In this document: in pieces, positions 17,482 to 24,947 of the stretch
Numbering within the stretch: position 1 is the stretch's first letter
Layout: each line of letters opens with the position of its first letter
DNA from: Paenibacillus doosanensis
GTDB lineage: Bacteria > Bacillota > Bacilli > Paenibacillales > NBRC-103111
Reading direction: 5' to 3'
Length of the DNA stretch: 52,033 nt
NCBI RefSeq assembly: GCF_025060755.1
Contig: NZ_JANYUY010000051.1
Location: forward strand, 1 to 52,033
Notes under the pieces: generated by a model
What the model was told of the DNA's origin: nothing
The model's database searches: none
What the model saw: only the letters and a program-made list of their open reading frames with translations
Program-made: the position numbers and the translations under genes

Positions 17482-18141
17482 ATGGAGAAACCGAACAAAC
17501 CCGGAGGGCTTGAAGGAAGCCCGGCCGCCGGGATAGCCGCAAGTACAATCGAAACCGGCAGCATACCGGACGAACTATGGGAAGCGGCCGTCAATAATGA
17601 CGCTTCTTACGACGGCCAATTTTTTTATGCGGTCAAAACAACCGGCATCTTTTGCCGCCCTTCCTGCAAATCGCGGCCTCCCAAGAAAGAAAACATCCGC
17701 TTTTTCCGTACCGCCGACGAAGCGTTATCTGCCAAGTTTCGTCCGTGCAAGCGTTGCAAGCCTACCGGAGAACGACTTCCCGACGACGAGTGGATAGCCG
17801 CCGTAACCGAATATATCGACCGCAGCTTTACGGAAGCGTTGTCGCTCGATCATCTTGCCGGCATCAGTCACGGCAGCCCTTATCATCTTCACCGGACCTT
17901 CAAAAAGGTAAAAGGCGTAACCCCTGTAGAATATATCCACCAAAAACGTGTGGAACTGGCCAAGCAGCTGTTGCTTGCAACGGATAAACCCATCGGCGAG
18001 ATCGGCATGGATGTAGGAATATCCAATACGCCGTATTTTATCACCTTATTTAAAAAGAAAACCGGCCGAACCCCGGCGAGTTACCGCCAGCGGTATTCGG
18101 ATCATCGCAAGGAGGCTACCGAACATGGAAAACAAGATTGA
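17482..18141 (+). CDS. adaA: AdaA: methylphosphotriester-DNA methyltransferase and AraC-type activator
   Basis: A 219-residue protein. The ATG at 17482 follows tggaggtgacg; the longer frame from 17260 runs back through the intergenic region. The N-terminal zinc domain has four cysteines, Cys58 and Cys62 in 'GIFCRPSCKSR' and Cys89 and Cys92 in 'FRPCKRC'. Cys58 is the likely acceptor of the methyl group from DNA methylphosphotriesters. The C-terminal half (about 103-205) is an AraC-type double helix-turn-helix ending 'TPYFITLFKKKTGRTPASYRQ'. As in Bacillus, methylated AdaA should activate its own operon. It overlaps adaB by 17 bases, so the two are translationally coupled. Confidence 0.93.
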   Translation: MEKPNKPGGLEGSPAAGIAASTIETGSIPDELWEAAVNNDASYDGQFFYAVKTTGIFCRPSCKSRPPKKENIRFFRTADEALSAKFRPCKRCKPTGERLPDDEWIAAVTEYIDRSFTEALSLDHLAGISHGSPYHLHRTFKKVKGVTPVEYIHQKRVELAKQLLLATDKPIGEIGMDVGISNTPYFITLFKKKTGRTPASYRQRYSDHRKEATEHGKQD

Positions 18142-18685
18142 CCGGACGCTTTATTGGACTGTTATCGCGCATCAAGACTGGTGCCTGCATATTGCAGCCA
18201 CCTCGAAAGGACTGTGCTACGTAGGCTCGCCCAATCAGCCTTTGGAACAAATAACGAAGTGGGCCGCCATTCGCCTGCCCGATTACAGCTTGGTCAAAGA
18301 CGACGCGGCAATGCAGCCTTATGCAGAAGAACTGAGCGCATTTATGCAAGGAACGCGGCAAGCCTTCACGGTGCCGGTCGATTGCCGCGGAACCGAATTT
18401 CAAACGTCCGTGTGGGAAGCGCTGCGCGGCATTCCGTACGGACAGACGCGGTCGTACTACGACATTGCCTTGCAGATCGATCGCCCCGCCGCCGTCCGCG
18501 CCGTCGGAGCCGCTATCGGCGCCAATCCGGTGCTGATCACCGTACCTTGCCACAGAGTTATCGGGAAAAACGGCGCTTTGACAGGCTACCGCGGCGGTAT
18601 GGAAATGAAAACGAAGCTGCTTGAGCTGGAGCGATCGCAGTTGCTTGCCGAAGGAGGACTCCCGCATGCATCCCCCTCTGCCTGA
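18125..18685 (+). CDS. adaB: AdaB: O6-alkylguanine-DNA methyltransferase
   Basis: A 186-residue suicide methyltransferase. The active-site motif 'VPCHRVIG' places acceptor Cys142, followed by 'LTGYRGGMEMK'. The DNA-binding helix 'TSVWEALRGIPYGQTRSYYDIA' precedes it, as in Ogt/AdaB proteins. It removes methyl groups from O6-guanine and O4-thymine in DNA. The ATG at 18125 follows aaggagg inside the end of adaA, and the 3' end overlaps the oxygenase gene by 20 bases, so all three genes form one tightly coupled operon. Confidence 0.95.
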   Translation: MENKIDRTLYWTVIAHQDWCLHIAATSKGLCYVGSPNQPLEQITKWAAIRLPDYSLVKDDAAMQPYAEELSAFMQGTRQAFTVPVDCRGTEFQTSVWEALRGIPYGQTRSYYDIALQIDRPAAVRAVGAAIGANPVLITVPCHRVIGKNGALTGYRGGMEMKTKLLELERSQLLAEGGLPHASPSA

Positions 18686-19379
18686 ACGAATTGCCGGCCT
18701 CAACTGGGGCGTTTTGCAGCATTCGTTAAACGAGGACGGTTATGCCAAGCTTCCCGCTCTTCTGCATGAAGACGAATGCCGTGAAATCATCGGCACCTAT
18801 GACGACGACAGCTATTTTCGCGGCACCGTTTCCATGGCCAGGTACCGTTTTGGAATCGGGGAGTACCGTTATTTCGCAGCTCCTCTCCCGGTCATGCTGC
18901 AGCAGCTGCGCGAAGGGCTGTACCCTGCCTTGGCCGGGGCCGCCAATCAATGGCAGGAACGATTAGGCCAGCCTCCCGTTTATCCTTCGGCTCTGGCGGA
19001 TTTTTCCGATCATTGCCGCGCCCACGGACAGACTCGCGCAACCCCGCTCATCCTCAAATATGAAACAGGGGGTCATAACTGCCTGCATCAAGATTTGTAC
19101 GGGAAGGTGCATTTTCCTTTTCAGGTCGTTTTCGCTCTGAACCGGCAAGGAGCAGATTACACCGGCGGGCAGTTTCTGCTTGTGGAACAGCGGCCCCGTG
19201 CGCAAAGCCGCGGTCATGTCATTACACTGGAGCAGGGCGAAGGGCTCATCTTCCCGACCCGTCATCGTCCGGTTCCCGGGGCGCGCGGATATTACCGAAC
19301 GATGCTTCGCCATGGCGTAGCTACGGTTACGTCCGGCCTAAGGTATAGTCTGGGCATACTGTTTCACGATGCGGAATAA
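18666..19379 (+). CDS. 2-oxoglutarate/Fe(II)-dependent oxygenase in the ada operon
   Basis: A 237-residue protein; the ATG at 18666 has gaaggagg at the right spacing within the end of adaB. The double-stranded beta-helix iron motif is visible: 'LHQDLYGKVHFPF' (His141, Asp143), the distal His216 in 'TMLRHGVATV', and Arg226 in 'SGLRYSLGILFH' as likely 2OG ligand. It is not a classical AlkB by sequence. It resembles the uncharacterised COG3826-type oxygenases often found near ada genes in other bacteria (recalled, not searched). Operon position strongly suggests oxidative dealkylation or another step in alkylation resistance. The substrate (DNA, RNA, protein or metabolite) is unknown. Confidence 0.8.
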   Translation: MHPPLPERIAGLNWGVLQHSLNEDGYAKLPALLHEDECREIIGTYDDDSYFRGTVSMARYRFGIGEYRYFAAPLPVMLQQLREGLYPALAGAANQWQERLGQPPVYPSALADFSDHCRAHGQTRATPLILKYETGGHNCLHQDLYGKVHFPFQVVFALNRQGADYTGGQFLLVEQRPRAQSRGHVITLEQGEGLIFPTRHRPVPGARGYYRTMLRHGVATVTSGLRYSLGILFHDAE

Positions 19380-19381
19380 CC

Positions 19382-19422
19382 GAACAGCCTACCCGCGGCG
19401 GTGTCCATGGATAGGCTGTTTC
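19382..19422 (+). terminator. Terminator of the adaA-adaB-oxygenase operon
   Basis: The stem gaacagccta.../...taggctgttt, directly after the oxygenase stop and followed by tcgtttcgtt. It also lies between the convergent ada and alkD transcripts. Confidence 0.7.
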
Positions 19423-19469
19423 GTTTCGTTATGTTGACCAAGCTTCGCCTAACCCTCCGCAGCCTTCGC

Positions 19470-20153
19470 CTATTTGCGCTTCAAGCTGCGTATCCACTGC
19501 TTCGTCTCACGCTCAATCCGAAGGGACTCGGTTATTTTTTGCAGCGCTTTATTGTAAGTAAAATCATCCAACGAATTGTTGAGCAGGTAGCCCTCCGTCA
19601 GCGCAGGCTGCTTGATATAAGCTATGGAGACCGCCCATGCAACCGCCATTTTGGCATAATAGCCGTCATGCCGCACTTGATCGAGCAATAACAGCACTTC
19701 GGGAAGATAGCGCTCTTCCATAAAATAATTTAGCAGCATGACAACCCCGAACCGGATCTCATACTCGCTGCGCATCAGCACATAAGGCCGTACCCACTCC
19801 CATACTTCATGCTTATCGGCTTGTTGGAGCTTAAGACCGGAGCAGAAGCTGTCGCATACGGACCAATTGTTTATTTTGGGTACAAATCTCGCTATGTAAG
19901 ATTGAATTTCTTGAAATTCGGCTTTCACATAACCGATCGTCATCCCTTGCAGCATCACTTCTTCAAAATAAGTATCGTCCGCCTGCTCCAGATAAGTACG
20001 CCAATCCCCTTTGGCCAGTTGCTTCGCCAGTATACGCAGCGCCGGCAGACGCACTCCGAGGATATGCTCTACATTCGGAAGCAGCGAAGCCGAGAAGCGG
20101 CGGTAATCTTCCTCCGCCAATTCCAGTAACCGTTCCCTTACCGATCCTTCCAA
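19470..20153 (-). CDS. AlkD-like DNA alkylation repair protein (HEAT-repeat glycosylase family)
   Basis: About 227 residues, all-helical, with the AlkD pattern: 'LPNVEHILGVRLPALRILAKQL', 'DDTYFEEVMLQGMTIGYVK', 'INNWSVCDSFCSGLK' near the middle, and 'YYAKMAVAWAVSIAYIKQP' near the end. These align with the ALR segments that hold alkylated DNA. The family excises bulky or positively charged N3/N7 alkyl purines without base flipping. The TTG at 20171 overlaps the ribosome site aggaggg; the next in-frame TTG (20153) has correct spacing from it and is chosen. It is coupled to the AlkA-like gene just upstream on the same strand. Confidence 0.85.
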   Translation of the reverse strand: MEGSVRERLLELAEEDYRRFSASLLPNVEHILGVRLPALRILAKQLAKGDWRTYLEQADDTYFEEVMLQGMTIGYVKAEFQEIQSYIARFVPKINNWSVCDSFCSGLKLQQADKHEVWEWVRPYVLMRSEYEIRFGVVMLLNYFMEERYLPEVLLLLDQVRHDGYYAKMAVAWAVSIAYIKQPALTEGYLLNNSLDDFTYNKALQKITESLRIERETKQWIRSLKRK

Positions 20154-20163
20154 AGCTTCCCTC

Positions 20164-20781
20164 CTATTCAAAAGAAAGTTCCCACAAATAAATAGATGCT
20201 ACAGAACCCAGCGGAGAATAAACGGCACGGTATCGGTCGAACTGCGCTTTGGTCAGCTCGTCCAAGCCATACAGCTTCTTCATCCCGCGCCGGATCGCTA
20301 TATCTCCCCAACTGACAATGTCGCGGCGTTCCATGCAATGGATGAGCATCATTTCGGCTGTCCACATGCCTATCCCGTGCAAAGCCGTTAATTTGCGTAT
20401 CACTTCATTGTCCGGCAAATGATAAAGCTCGTCCAAATTCAACGCTCCGGACGCGACGGTCTCGGCGATCGTATGTATGCAAACCGCCTTCTTCATCGTT
20501 ATCCCGCATCGTTGAATGTCGTCCGCCGTCAGCATGGCGAGAGCTTGCGGAGTGATTTCATCCCATTGATCTTGCATTCGTTCCCAGACCGTCTGCGCCG
20601 ATTTGGCGGAAATAAGCTGGGCGACGATCGCATGAACAAGAGCGGGGAATAATTCGGGAATAACGACCCGCCGCACTTTCCCCATTCTGAACATGGCTGC
20701 CCCAAGCTTCTCGTCCACGCCGGCCAAATACTGGACATCTTCACTGCTGTAGCTAAAATATTTCGTCGCAACCGGTGCCAC
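20164..20781 (-). CDS. AlkA-type DNA-3-methyladenine glycosylase
   Basis: About 205 residues of the HhH-GPD superfamily. The hairpin motif is 'LTALHGIGMWTAEMMLIHCM', followed by the catalytic region 'DIVSWGDIAIRRGM', where the Asp corresponds to the AlkA catalytic aspartate. 'FPALVHAIVAQLISAKSAQTV' matches the conserved helix before it. It lacks the N-terminal domain of E. coli AlkA, as do many Firmicute versions. The GTG at 20781 follows aaagggggag and is preferred over upstream ATGs at 20808 and 20805. It removes 3-methyladenine and related bases to start base-excision repair. It is the first gene of a two-gene operon with alkD. Confidence 0.88.
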   Translation of the reverse strand: MAPVATKYFSYSSEDVQYLAGVDEKLGAAMFRMGKVRRVVIPELFPALVHAIVAQLISAKSAQTVWERMQDQWDEITPQALAMLTADDIQRCGITMKKAVCIHTIAETVASGALNLDELYHLPDNEVIRKLTALHGIGMWTAEMMLIHCMERRDIVSWGDIAIRRGMKKLYGLDELTKAQFDRYRAVYSPLGSVASIYLWELSFE

Positions 20782-20890
20782 ACGACTCTCCCCCTTTACA
20801 ACCATCATAACCCGCACCGGACTAAAAAGTAATCCTATGCGAACATAAAGGCAAGATTGCGAAAGGTCCCTTGACTAAACTTTGGACCGC

Positions 20891-21075
20891 ACTTTAAAAG
20901 AGTGGTGAAAAAGTCCGCTGCGGCGTCCATTTGATCCTCCAATCGCTGTTGAAAACGGATTCTTAGGATTGTTTTTTTGTTTTCTGTGGAGAGAATCCAT
21001 TTTCAAAGGCGAACGCTTACGCTTTTCCAGATTCAAATGGCCCCTCCGCTCTTTTTTCACCAGGCTTTTAAAAGT
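20891..21075. repeat. Palindromic MITE-like repeat, copy A
   Basis: A roughly 185-bp element whose two halves are imperfect inverted copies. Outer arms: actttaaaag with ggtgaaaaag, mirrored by cttttttcacc and cttttaaaagt. Middle arms: ccatttgatcctcc and gattcaaatggcccctcc. Inner arms: tgttgaaaacggattct and agaatccattttcaaag. No transposase is present. The 20782-21244 gap is otherwise free of genes. Confidence 0.8.
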
Positions 21076-21243
21076 CCGGTGAAAAAGTCCGCTGCGGCGT
21101 CCATTTGATCCTCCAATCGCTGTTGAAAACGGATTCTTCGGATTATTTTTTCGTTTTTCTGTGGAGAGAATCCGTTTTCAAAGGCGAACGCTGCGCTTCT
21201 CCAGCTTCTAATGCCCCTCCGCTCGTTTTTCACCACACTTTAA
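21067..21243. repeat. Palindromic MITE-like repeat, copy B
   Basis: A second copy in tandem and in the same orientation as copy A, sharing the palindromic junction cttttaaaagt. Its inner arms pair more exactly than in copy A (gaaaacggattct with agaatccgttttc). The shared blocks with copy A are mostly identical over 30-50 base stretches. Confidence 0.8.
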
Positions 21244-21244
21244 C

Positions 21245-22012
21245 TTATCCCGCGTTTGAATCCTTGGCCGTCCGCCTGTCCAACACCATATACCCTTCTT
21301 CCAATTCGATCTCCGCAAAGCCGGCCATTTCTTCCGGCTGAAAGCCCAAGCTTGCGCTGCTGCCCGTTACAATTAAATTGCAGACGTCGTTTTCATTGTC
21401 TCCGCGTAGAAAAAATACCCGCGTATACGTGTACACTTTCCGAAGGGTTGAATGAATCGCATTGACCCGTCTGTCATTGCGGATTTTCCCCGCCAAATTA
21501 ATCATAACGGCGCCCCGGTCGCTCAGCTTTCGCTTGGTCAGCTCAAAAAACTCCAGCGTCGTCAAATGATGCGGCGTCCCGCTTTTCGTAAAGGCGTCCA
21601 AAATAATATAATCCAGCGCCGGAACCGGCGTTTCCGCCAACAATTGCCGTCCGTCGCCGATCATGGCATGATCCGCCCGATATCCGAAATACTTTCTGCT
21701 GATATCAACGACCTTCTCATCGATTTCGGCAACGGTAAACCGCTTGTCCGGAAAATGCCCGGCAATCGTTCCGATTCCATGACCGATCATAAATACGTCC
21801 TCGAACGACGAATTATTATATTCCATTAAATGGATGATAGCACGAGGGTATTCCAGAACAATTCTCTCAGGGCGCTTAAGGTCCATCGCTCCCTGAATCG
21901 CATCACCGGAAAACTGCAGCACCCGATATTTGCCCTTCTCCCCGTACAATTGACTGCACTCGTATACCGTTATCTCGTTATATGGACTAACTTCCTTCGC
22001 TATAAGATGCAA
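21245..22012 (-). CDS. Spermidine-synthase-like methyltransferase-fold protein
   Basis: A 255-residue Rossmann-fold protein of the SpeE-like group. The nucleotide-binding loop is 'FMIGHGIGTIAGHFPDKRFTVAEIDEKVVDISRKYF', with a glycine-rich turn and an acidic residue at the end of strand 2. 'DGRQLLAE' and 'YIILDAFTKSGTPHHLTTLEFF' correspond to the aminopropyltransferase active-site region. The usual N-terminal beta domain is short. The TTG at 22012 follows aaggag. Activity could be aminopropyl transfer or an undefined SAM-type reaction. It stands alone; the 3' end abuts repeat copy B. Confidence 0.7.
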   Translation of the reverse strand: MHLIAKEVSPYNEITVYECSQLYGEKGKYRVLQFSGDAIQGAMDLKRPERIVLEYPRAIIHLMEYNNSSFEDVFMIGHGIGTIAGHFPDKRFTVAEIDEKVVDISRKYFGYRADHAMIGDGRQLLAETPVPALDYIILDAFTKSGTPHHLTTLEFFELTKRKLSDRGAVMINLAGKIRNDRRVNAIHSTLRKVYTYTRVFFLRGDNENDVCNLIVTGSSASLGFQPEEMAGFAEIELEEGYMVLDRRTAKDSNAG

Positions 22013-22123
22013 TAGACCAGGCTCCTTCCCAAATCTGTTAAACCGAATCGTGCCGTCGGCATAACAATCAGTTTATCATATTCGGCGGTTATACCTGCTC
22101 ATAAAATGCATCCGGCTGCGCCG

Positions 22124-22411
22124 TCACGAATTGGCCTTGTTCGCGGTTCCGAATCGTTTGGCCGATCTTGCGCGCGCTCTTTCGATTTCAACCTCCCGAT
22201 TGCGAGGCTCCGAATTCGTAACCAGGGACTCTAGCAGCTTCGCCGCAGCTTGGGTTACCTCCCGGACAGCCTGGTTGAACGCCTCTTCATTGGATTTGGA
22301 CGGCTGTTGAAACCCGGATATTTTCCGGACAAATTGAAGGGCGGCAGCCTGAATCTCGTCTTCGGTCGCGGGCGGCTCAAAATTATACAATGTTTTTATA
22401 TTCAGGCACAT
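22124..22411 (-). CDS. DUF2277 family small protein
   Basis: A 95-residue protein that matches the DUF2277 pattern from start to end: 'MCLNIKTLYNFEPPATEDEIQAAALQFVRKISGF', then 'AFNQAVREV' and a basic tail 'ARARSAKRFG'. The ATG at 22411 follows taggagag. The family is widespread, small, helical and of unknown function. No functional clue comes from the neighbours. Confidence 0.85.
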   Translation of the reverse strand: MCLNIKTLYNFEPPATEDEIQAAALQFVRKISGFQQPSKSNEEAFNQAVREVTQAAAKLLESLVTNSEPRNREVEIERARARSAKRFGTANKANS

Positions 22412-22548
22412 AGCTTCTTGTTCTCTCCTAACATAACATCGATTGGCAAATCGGCGGGCGAAGGCTCGGGGGCCGCGGATTTATTATTGCTATCTTGAAT
22501 CTCCAGCCATACATAAAACCGTGATCGATAGGGTCAGGGCCCTCCCGC

Positions 22549-23198
22549 TTAATGCGACGATACTCTCCGCTGATCCAGCTCCGCTTCAGGCGGAACGGAT
22601 AATTTCAGGAAAAAGGAAATGAGCCACGCATTCCCATAATCTGAACGGCGGCATCGTCCTTAGTTCCCGGCGCATGTTCGATATATAGTCTTGAACGATT
22701 CGTCATCACCGTAACCAGCAGTGCCGTCCCGACCGCGCCGGCCACCTGCTGTATCGTGCTGACGACAGCCGTGCCATGCGGATATAAAGCAGGCGGCAAT
22801 TCATTCAACGCATTGGTCATCACCGGCATCATCAGCATGGATATTCCAAGCATTAATAATGTGTTTAGAATCATGATCATCCCGTAAGAAGTATGCAGCG
22901 TAATAAACGCGAATTGCCACAACGTATTGGCGACTAGAGCCAGTCCGATGACGGCGAGCCATTTGGCGCCGAACTTATCGAACAAGCGTCCCGTAATCGG
23001 AGACATAATTCCCATCACGATCCCGCCGGGCAGCATGACAAGCCCCGCCTCCAGCGGGCTGTAACCGAGCGCATTTTGCAAAAAAATCGGCAGCAGCATC
23101 ATCGCAGAGAACATGGCCATCATGACGATCATCACGACAACGAAGCTGCTCCTGCTTCCAAATGTCCCTTCATACCGTTTCTCTTTACCCGACTCCAC
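22549..23198 (-). pseudogene. Remnant of a DHA2 (EmrB/LmrB-type) drug-efflux transporter
   Basis: The open part (22605-23198) encodes 197 residues that match only the C-terminal half of a 14-helix drug:proton antiporter ('AMMLLPIFLQNALGYSPLEAGLVMLPGG', 'PITGRLFDKFGAKWLAVIG'). The first seven or so helices are missing; the frame starts at a GTG behind aggag. After 'AVQIMGM' the frame ends early. In the next frame the typical transporter tail ('ISFFLKLSVPPEAELDQRR', stop TAA 22549-22551) continues, so helix 14 sequence was partly deleted with a frameshift. Both defects make transport unlikely. The remaining DNA up to 22412 shows no gene. Confidence 0.8.
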
Positions 23199-23268
23199 AT
23201 TCCTGCTCCTCTCTTCATCTCATACCGCAATCAAGTACATTCTATCATGCGGCATGATCAGAGATTTC

Positions 23269-23709
23269 TTATCGATTGCCGTCTTTAGAGCGAGGAAAGT
23301 CAAGTCGACCAAGATTCAACTGCCACGATACGCCGTACTTGTCTTGAAGCCATCCGTATTTGGGACTGAACGGCATCGCCTCCAGCGGCATCAGCACGGC
23401 GCCGCCTTCGGATAAGCGCGCAAAGGCCCGGTCGATCTCCTCTTCCGTATCGCAAGTGACGTACAGCGAGATAGCCGGCGTAAACGTGAACGCATGCTCC
23501 ACGTTGCTGTCAATGCACATAAACGGCTGCCCTTTCAACGTAAAAGAAGCATGCATCACCGTTCCTTCCGTTCCCGCTTCATTCGCTCCGTAGCGGATAA
23601 TGGAAACGATTTCCGAATTTTCAAACAGGGAAGTGTAAACATTCATTGCCTCTTCGGCTTGTCCGGAAAACATTAAAAAGGTGGACACCTTGGTCTTTTC
23701 GTCAGTCAC
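23269..23709 (-). CDS. PhnB-like VOC-superfamily protein
   Basis: A 146-residue glyoxalase-fold protein of the PhnB/YjdN-like type (formerly '3-demethylubiquinone methyltransferase-like'). Characteristic elements: 'KVSTFLMFSGQAEEAMNVYTSLFENSEI' at the start, 'GTEGTVMHASFTLKGQPFMCIDSN' and 'EEEIDRAFARLSEGG', ending with 'KYGVSWQLNL'. The GTG at 23709 follows aaggaggt. The biochemical role of the family is unsettled (some are resistance or dioxygenase-like). It is 70 bases upstream of the broken efflux gene on the same strand. Confidence 0.85.
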   Translation of the reverse strand: MTDEKTKVSTFLMFSGQAEEAMNVYTSLFENSEIVSIIRYGANEAGTEGTVMHASFTLKGQPFMCIDSNVEHAFTFTPAISLYVTCDTEEEIDRAFARLSEGGAVLMPLEAMPFSPKYGWLQDKYGVSWQLNLGRLDFPRSKDGNR

Positions 23710-23846
23710 TTTATTTACCTCCTTAAGGGTTTAGAATTAATGTTCGGCTCTTCCTTATACGGAAAAGCTGGCGGCGAAGCGATGTAGCGAATAAGCCCTC
23801 CTCTCACATCGAATCATTTCACTGTCGTTCGGCATTTCATAGGCGC

Positions 23847-24659
23847 TCAAACTTCTAGCCGATTGCCGCTGCGGCGGACCCTTTTCAAAAAGTTATTCAT
23901 CAGCAGAGGCAAAGAAATCAATATCGGAGGATCGTCCGGGCGAGGGAGACGGAGCATGACTTGTTGACGCGGGACGGGAACGTACGGCTGGACGACGATC
24001 GGGTGCTTGGATCGGGTGCGCAGCGTTGCCTGCGGGAGCAAAAAGTCCATCGCCCGCATCTCCCATGAGACGGAGGTAGCCAGCAAATAATAGGTGCCCG
24101 GCTTCACTCCCGTAAAACTAAATTCGCCCGTCCCGGCGGAAGAAACCAGCGTTCCGTGTATCGGGAAACCTTCGGGGATCGGCTTCGCGAACAGGCCTAC
24201 CAGAACGACGCCGTCGAAAGGAACTTCCGAGCGGATGACCCCCTCCACCCTTCCGTGCTGGTGAATGAACCGATGCCCGTCGTGCCAATGGGCAAGACTC
24301 CGCAACGTGTGCAGATGGCTGTCCGCTTGAATGGTGGAATTGCGGAACTGCGACGGCGTCATGCCCACGCGTTCGGTAAATCGGGTAGTGAACGTGCCCA
24401 GACTTTGCTGACCGATCTCAAGACCGATATCCCGTATGCTCCAATTCGTTCTCAGCAGCAAATCCTTCGCCTTCTGCAGCCGAAGCGCCGAAACGTAATA
24501 TAGCGGCGGCAGGCCGGTTTTTTCCTTAAACACGCGCGTGAAATGATAAGGGCTGTAAGCCACGTAAGCGGCTAAACGGGAAAGCGGGAGCGGTTCGTCG
24601 ATATGATGATGAATATAGGCTATCACCTCGTCGATTTCAGTATACCTTTCAGTTACCAT
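23847..24659 (-). CDS. AraC-family regulator with C-terminal carboxypeptidase-regulatory-like beta domain
   Basis: About 270 residues. The N-terminal AraC-type DNA-binding domain covers about 5-105 ('RLAAYVAYSPYHFTRVFKEKTGLPPLYYVSALRLQKAKDLLL', 'GTFTTRFTERVGMTPSQFRN'). The C-terminal part is not the usual cupin or GyrI-like sensor. It resembles a transthyretin/CarboxypepD_reg-type sandwich: 'VEGVIRSEVPFDGVVLVGLF', then 'GEFSFTGVKPGTYYLLATS', the classic 'GxFxFxxLxPGxYxLxA' pattern. The ATG at 24659 follows gaaaggaag. Ligand and targets are unknown; divergent or adjacent genes do not identify them. Confidence 0.75.
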   Translation of the reverse strand: MVTERYTEIDEVIAYIHHHIDEPLPLSRLAAYVAYSPYHFTRVFKEKTGLPPLYYVSALRLQKAKDLLLRTNWSIRDIGLEIGQQSLGTFTTRFTERVGMTPSQFRNSTIQADSHLHTLRSLAHWHDGHRFIHQHGRVEGVIRSEVPFDGVVLVGLFAKPIPEGFPIHGTLVSSAGTGEFSFTGVKPGTYYLLATSVSWEMRAMDFLLPQATLRTRSKHPIVVQPYVPVPRQQVMLRLPRPDDPPILISLPLLMNNFLKRVRRSGNRLEV

Positions 24660-24879
24660 AGAAATCTTCCTTTCCGTCACTATATCGAGGGTTGCCAGTC
24701 CGGAATCGGTTTATACTTTCTACGCGGCCAAATAACGCGACATTCCGATCAATTAAAGAACAAATGTTCTTATTCAGTTTACCACAATCTTTCTTTTTTT
24801 GGAATCTTTATAGCCCGATTTCTTATTAGAAAAATTTCCTTACTCTACTCCCGAAGCAATCGAGCCGGTTCGGCGCCAT

Positions 24880-24933
24880 AAAAAAAGCTCCCTGCAAAAT
24901 CCCGATACAAGCGGGACTCTGTAAGAAGCTTTC
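24880..24933 (-). terminator. Terminator of the aldo/keto reductase gene
   Basis: A long imperfect hairpin (aagcttcttacagagtcccg pairing with cgggattttgcagggagctt) followed on the minus strand by TTTTTTT, 14 bases after the reductase stop. Confidence 0.8.
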
Positions 24934-24947
24934 CTTGAATTACATCA

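Noticed and set aside
20891-21243. CRISPR array
   Set aside because: Only two copies with a roughly 180-base period and palindromic structure; no short direct repeats with unique spacers and no cas genes.
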